NCBI RefSeq assembly: GCF_009389715.1
Contig: NC_052405.1
Location: forward strand, 10,680,694 to 10,744,693
Length of the DNA: 64,000 nucleotides
Direction of reading: 5' to 3'
Source: Phoenix dactylifera
Taxonomy: Eukaryota; Streptophyta; Magnoliopsida; Arecales; Arecaceae
The number at the start of each line of letters is the position of its first letter. The first letter of the stretch is position 1. The position numbers and the translations under genes were made by a program. Below are positions 59,824-64,000 of the stretch, piece after piece. The notes beneath the pieces are model-generated. The model had not been told where the DNA came from, searched no databases, and saw only the letters and a list, made by a program, of their open reading frames with translations.

Positions 59824-61679
59824 GAGCCCGCTGCTTTTAGTTGGTTGGGGAGGAATGTCCTGGCCTTTCATACTTTTGAGTTATTTGGTGTTTATTTTTT
59901 TTATGTTTGAGTTATTTGGTGTACAAGATATTGATAAAAAAGATTGCGCCATAGCTGAGAGTTGTACGTTTGAACTTGGAGCCACGTTAGAAATAAAAAT
60001 GACTTGATTTGATCACTAAGAACAGTAAAAGGTTAGCTGGGGAGAGTTAGAAAGATGATCCTTCTTCAACAATAACTAAGATATTTGAAAAAAAGAAAGG
60101 ATATACGAACCAAGGCTTATTGCAGTTATCACGCCACATATTCTTGGTAGAAAAAATTCCATTTGCAATTGACTACCACAGAAAAAGGAGAAGCCCTCAC
60201 CCAATACCTGATGAAGGCAGCATCCATACCCAAGTCTCTCATGCAGCCACCAAGACAAAGGAAGGCCTTAAAAAGTCCAGAACTTTTGGATTCTGAACGT
60301 TGTCATGCCTGGACAAACAAACGGTAATTTATTGAGAATGTGTTGCATCATAGTAGAGCAAGCTTATTAAGAATTATAGTGCTGTTGATTAGACACTGAC
60401 AGACATCTGATGCTGAAACATACAGAAGTATGACCTGCTATTCTGCTAACCTCTGCTACGGTTCCACCTGCATGGAAAATTACTAGAGCAGACAAAAATG
60501 GTATGGGTTTAGATGATGACAAGAACCTTAAGATTTAAATGAATTAATCAAAGACTTTAAATTACTATGACAAGTAACTAAAAAAAAAATGAAAGAAAAA
60601 AAGAAAAAAGATGTATTCTGCTTGTTCAGGGAAAAAAATGATATTTATCTGGCTTATCCTTCATTCTTATTGCGTATAAAATTTATAACCCGCATCGATT
60701 TCAAACGTCAATCATCCTTGGCATGTTCCAGTCTTATCTAGCGATTTCATTTCGCTCACAACATCTCATTCAAAATATTTTATGTCAATCTTTTTAAGTT
60801 TTTTCAACAGACGGAGTAAAACCCAGGTTCCCCATAGACATCCATACGGCCATCATTCTACAGAAACTAAATAGTGGCTCGATCGATTTCACATTACTGC
60901 TGCCAGGATACCTCAGCCGAACAAAGGAAACAAGCTGAAATCACTCGTTTATTGTACAAAGATCCCATAGACTGCAGCAGACCTGTCACTCCACAACGAA
61001 CTGTAAGAAAAGGCTTGATTAGCAACTATCATGAAAAATCCAAGGAGCAAAAAATTGTCGTATATCTGTACCAAAAAAAAAATGTTGTTCCATATAATTT
61101 CAGGAGTGTCCATTAATAGATTATATGGGAGTAGAAGAGTTGGATACAAAAGATATGAAAAATGCTGTAGAAGCATTATGCATGTAAATTGACATTGATA
61201 ATATCCTGTGCACGATATTGTTTTTTGAGAAAACTATGAATGATATTGTTAGTTGACTGTTCTCTGTGTACAGTTCTCCATCCAAAATTCATAACTGGAA
61301 TGGCACCACGATATAAACAGGCGTCTCATATTTGCCATGTAAATCTTGAGCAAGTTTTTGACCGTTGCTGTGCAAACACATGAAGACAGCTGAAACTCCA
61401 TCACAGGAAGCTGCATGGCCTAACAAATCCATCATCATTCCCATCACCGTATCAAAAAGCAGATCTTCCAATAAATATCGCAGCATCAGCAATCATGCCT
61501 TCTTCAAATTAGCAGAATGAAGCTTCGTTGATGATAGCATATGCTAGAAAGTAACTGGTGTAAAGTCCGACCAAAGATGTTCTGTTGATGTGGAATAGGC
61601 CACCTTTGACTCTGATTTAGGCCCCAAGATAACTGTGCGCCCAAACAGAAGCCTTGACAGAGCAAAAGATGTTCCCTGA
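59824..61679. other. Convergent 3' regions of KORRIGAN and the VPS3-like gene
   Basis: No gene lies here. The left part is the KORRIGAN 3' UTR and the right part the 3' UTR of the - strand VPS3-like gene. The division point cannot be set from sequence. Short frames on both strands show no recognisable domain. Confidence 0.55.
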
Positions 61680-63530
61680 TTATCTACTTACAAGCCACCC
61701 TAGTTTAAAAACGAAATCTTGCTTGAAGTTACGACCACGAGCTGATGTTGACTCCCCTAGGCGACGATAACACTGTAAAAGGTAAGCAGGATAGTCTCAT
61801 AAAATCCATTTACCGAAAAATGCATATATACAGAGCATACTTACGTTTCACATCCCATATGAAAGCATTTGTTTTATAAGCATGCTGAAATGCAAATACA
61901 TTCCCTCATGCACATGAAATCCTGAGCCTGTTATCTAGCAATTTCATTATTTCACTAATGGTACTGATTGATATTCAAATTGTTGGGCTTTGCATACCTT
62001 GTAACAAACAACTGAATCATCTGGATACATGGCAAAGAGCTTGGTACCAAGGCGAGCGTGACAAGAATCACAAATACTCTCATCATTTATTTGAACATGC
62101 CTCGATCTCTCCTCTAATCTTGCCAGCTGAGCATCTAGTCTTATTGCATGTGATAGATTACGAACAATCTACCATGCCCATCCAAAGGAATGTTATTATT
62201 TTCTTAATCAGCTAGCAAGTATTATAACAGTTAAGCATGGACTGTAATGCATAAAAAGAGAAAGATATGCGTACAAGCAAGTTTGTCTAGGAAACAACAA
62301 AATTAAACATTTTAATGTATTGCCATGAGTAGAATAGGAAAAAAAAATGCTCAGAAATTCCTAGCAATTGGCAAGAAACTAATGCTGCACTGTCACTTAT
62401 CTTTTAACTGGGAACTTTCACATAAATCCAATGAGACCATAAACCTTAATTCATATTCTATAAATTAAACATTCTACCAGACCCATAAGCGCCAGTTTCA
62501 AAGCAATCCAAACGAAACTTCCGACACAAGTGGTTAAAGGCATAAATATGTTAACTGATACCAGTAATCAGATTTTTTTTTGCTTTTAAAAAAATGGCTT
62601 TGACATTATAAAGAGATTGCACCATGGAACATTTTGTTGGTAGAAGAAATTTGAAAAGATACACTAAAAGATACATACATCATTCCCAACATACTTGCCT
62701 CACACTTGGTGACCATCTGGCCTGGGAGAATGCACATAAGACAATCTCAATATTCATGTAAATGTAAACCAGAGTAGAGGATGACTATTGAAAGTGAATC
62801 TTCCAATTTAATTGAAAGGACAAAATAATGGAGGAAACCATCAGAATTTAAGTTGTGCGTGGATCTATAACACTAGCTGAGGGTGGAGAATTCAGCAAAG
62901 ATGAAACTAAACATTGAAGAGGATAGATGAAACAGAGCATATTTGCCATAATTATGATGATGGTTTTCTGTCTAGGATATGGATTCATGTAAATGTAAAT
63001 CGGAGTGGTGGATGGAACAAACCAATATGAACCTTGCAGCATAACCAGGAAAGCTTTTAAGTGAGATGATGTTTATTCTTGGTTACATGCAGTTGACTTT
63101 GTTTTCTCATAGGCTATCCGATGGTGCATCAGGAAATAACAATAACAAATCATGAAGCCGAATCAATGGTAACATGTAAAAAGAATCAGAAATATGGTAG
63201 GTCGTCCAACAGCAAATGGCATATAGAGCAACAAATTCTTTGAATTTTATCACATCTACAAACAATTAATCCATTGCAAATTTGGCCAAATTTATGGCTA
63301 AAAGTGCAGTCACTTGCTTGCAAAATTTATACACACATAATTCCATGGACCAAAATTGGAGGATTGCCATAGACATACTTCCTCTGGCTGAAACATTAGA
63401 AGTAAAAAATGTGTCATATTTCTTAGCATGATAAATTTACCTGTCCTTGGCGATGGTGATGAACTCGAGCTCTCAACATTCTCAATATTATATCTGCTGC
63501 AAGCTGGAGAGGCATTTCAGGAGATAATTT
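61680..63530 (-). CDS. VPS3: VPS3/TGFBRAP1-like CORVET subunit, last three exons (partial)
   Basis: C-terminus of a vacuolar sorting protein 3-like (TGF-beta receptor-associated protein 1 homologue) subunit, which in plants and yeast tethers endosomal membranes for transport to the vacuole. Exons on the - strand: 63530-63441, 62168-61998, 61772-61680 (30 + 57 + 30 codons, then TAA); all have GT/AG borders. The first reads KLSPEMPLQLAADIILRM and ends ARVHHHRQGQ. The second has LARLEERSRHVQINDES and a CDSC ... C zinc-ribbon start as in the Vps39-type C-terminal domain. The third completes CYRRLGESTS and ends LGWLVSR. The two CxxC-like pairs (CDSC; CYKC across the exon join) are intact. The exon that should precede (before the residues around LSPEMPLQ) was not found up to 64000, so the gene runs off the window. 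Confidence 0.88.
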
Positions 63531-64000
63531 CTGCAATGCAAATTCCAGATACAATTGCAGTTATTCCTGGAATAGTTATATGTTGAGGCAATATTTAAAA
63601 TCACCAAATTTTGAATATGATTGTTACATGAGGCTGTGGAATTCAAAACAAAAGTTGAAATAAGAACTCCATATAGTCAACTGATATTTTAAATTTATGA
63701 GTCACACGCAGACACCCAGGAACAACAAAAGACTTTTATCAAGCAGGATATCGTAATCATTATATGATATGTAAGGAAACTTTAGGTTGCAAAGCTATTA
63801 TATTTTGCTGACACCAAGAAAATTAACTTCCTCACTTTCAGCATATGATAAAATGTATGTCAGCATAAAGATATCTAGGAAGTTTATTTCCAAACCAATA
63901 AGATGAGAGAACTACACTAGATAAAATTTGGCAAGATAAAATATTTGGCACATTTAAAGCTTATCTTCCAGCAATCTGCCTTTCCATCCAGTTGCATGCC
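63531..64000 (-). other. Intron of the VPS3-like gene
   Basis: AT-rich sequence upstream of the first visible VPS3 exon, with no further exon recognised. It is probably intron up to the window edge. Confidence 0.5.

Overview
The window is nuclear DNA of a flowering plant. It has large AT-rich introns with GT/AG borders, GC-rich first exons, microsatellites, MITEs and decayed transposons between and inside genes. GC-rich 5' exons beside AT-rich introns, plus a hAT-type relic of a kind I associate with palm genomes, suggest a monocot, possibly a palm. That placement is inference.

Layout. (1) 0.6-21 kb holds a local cluster of LOB-domain (LBD) genes on the + strand: a short gene with two of four zinc-finger cysteines replaced (719-1186), a relic (about 3590-3765), a gene with an intact finger but an eroded GAS block (9705-10331) and one with every canonical block (18155-18838). 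The first three share homologous flanking DNA, including a roughly 1.2 kb downstream intron in the two longer copies, so they arose by segmental tandem duplication. (2) 22.5-34.8 kb is a complete ten-exon LARP6 gene (La motif, RRM-like fold, PAM2, RG-rich tail, C-terminal motif), 461 aa. Its 6 kb intron 2 carries a decayed Ty3/gypsy fossil and a hAT transposon tail. (3) 38.3-38.6 kb (- strand) is a two-exon gene for a 79-aa secreted peptide with eight cysteines that I cannot assign to a family. (4) 40.7-51.2 kb is a six-exon gene for the chloroplast outer-envelope pore protein OEP37, 330 aa. (5) 55.1-59.8 kb is a five-exon gene for a KORRIGAN-type membrane-anchored GH9 endoglucanase, 618 aa, with an uORF-rich leader. 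(6) 61.7-63.5 kb (- strand, running off the right edge) holds the last three exons of a VPS3/TGFBRAP1-like endosomal tethering subunit.

The genes do not form a pathway; neighbours are unrelated apart from the LBD cluster. KORRIGAN and the VPS3-like gene are convergent. I derived exon borders by hand from GT/AG sites, reading phase and family resemblance; phases close exactly in LARP6, OEP37, KORRIGAN, the Cys-rich peptide and the VPS3 tail. No tRNA, rRNA, CRISPR or virus-derived intact element was seen. The best candidates for something new are the Cys-rich peptide and the complementary decay of the two LBD duplicates.
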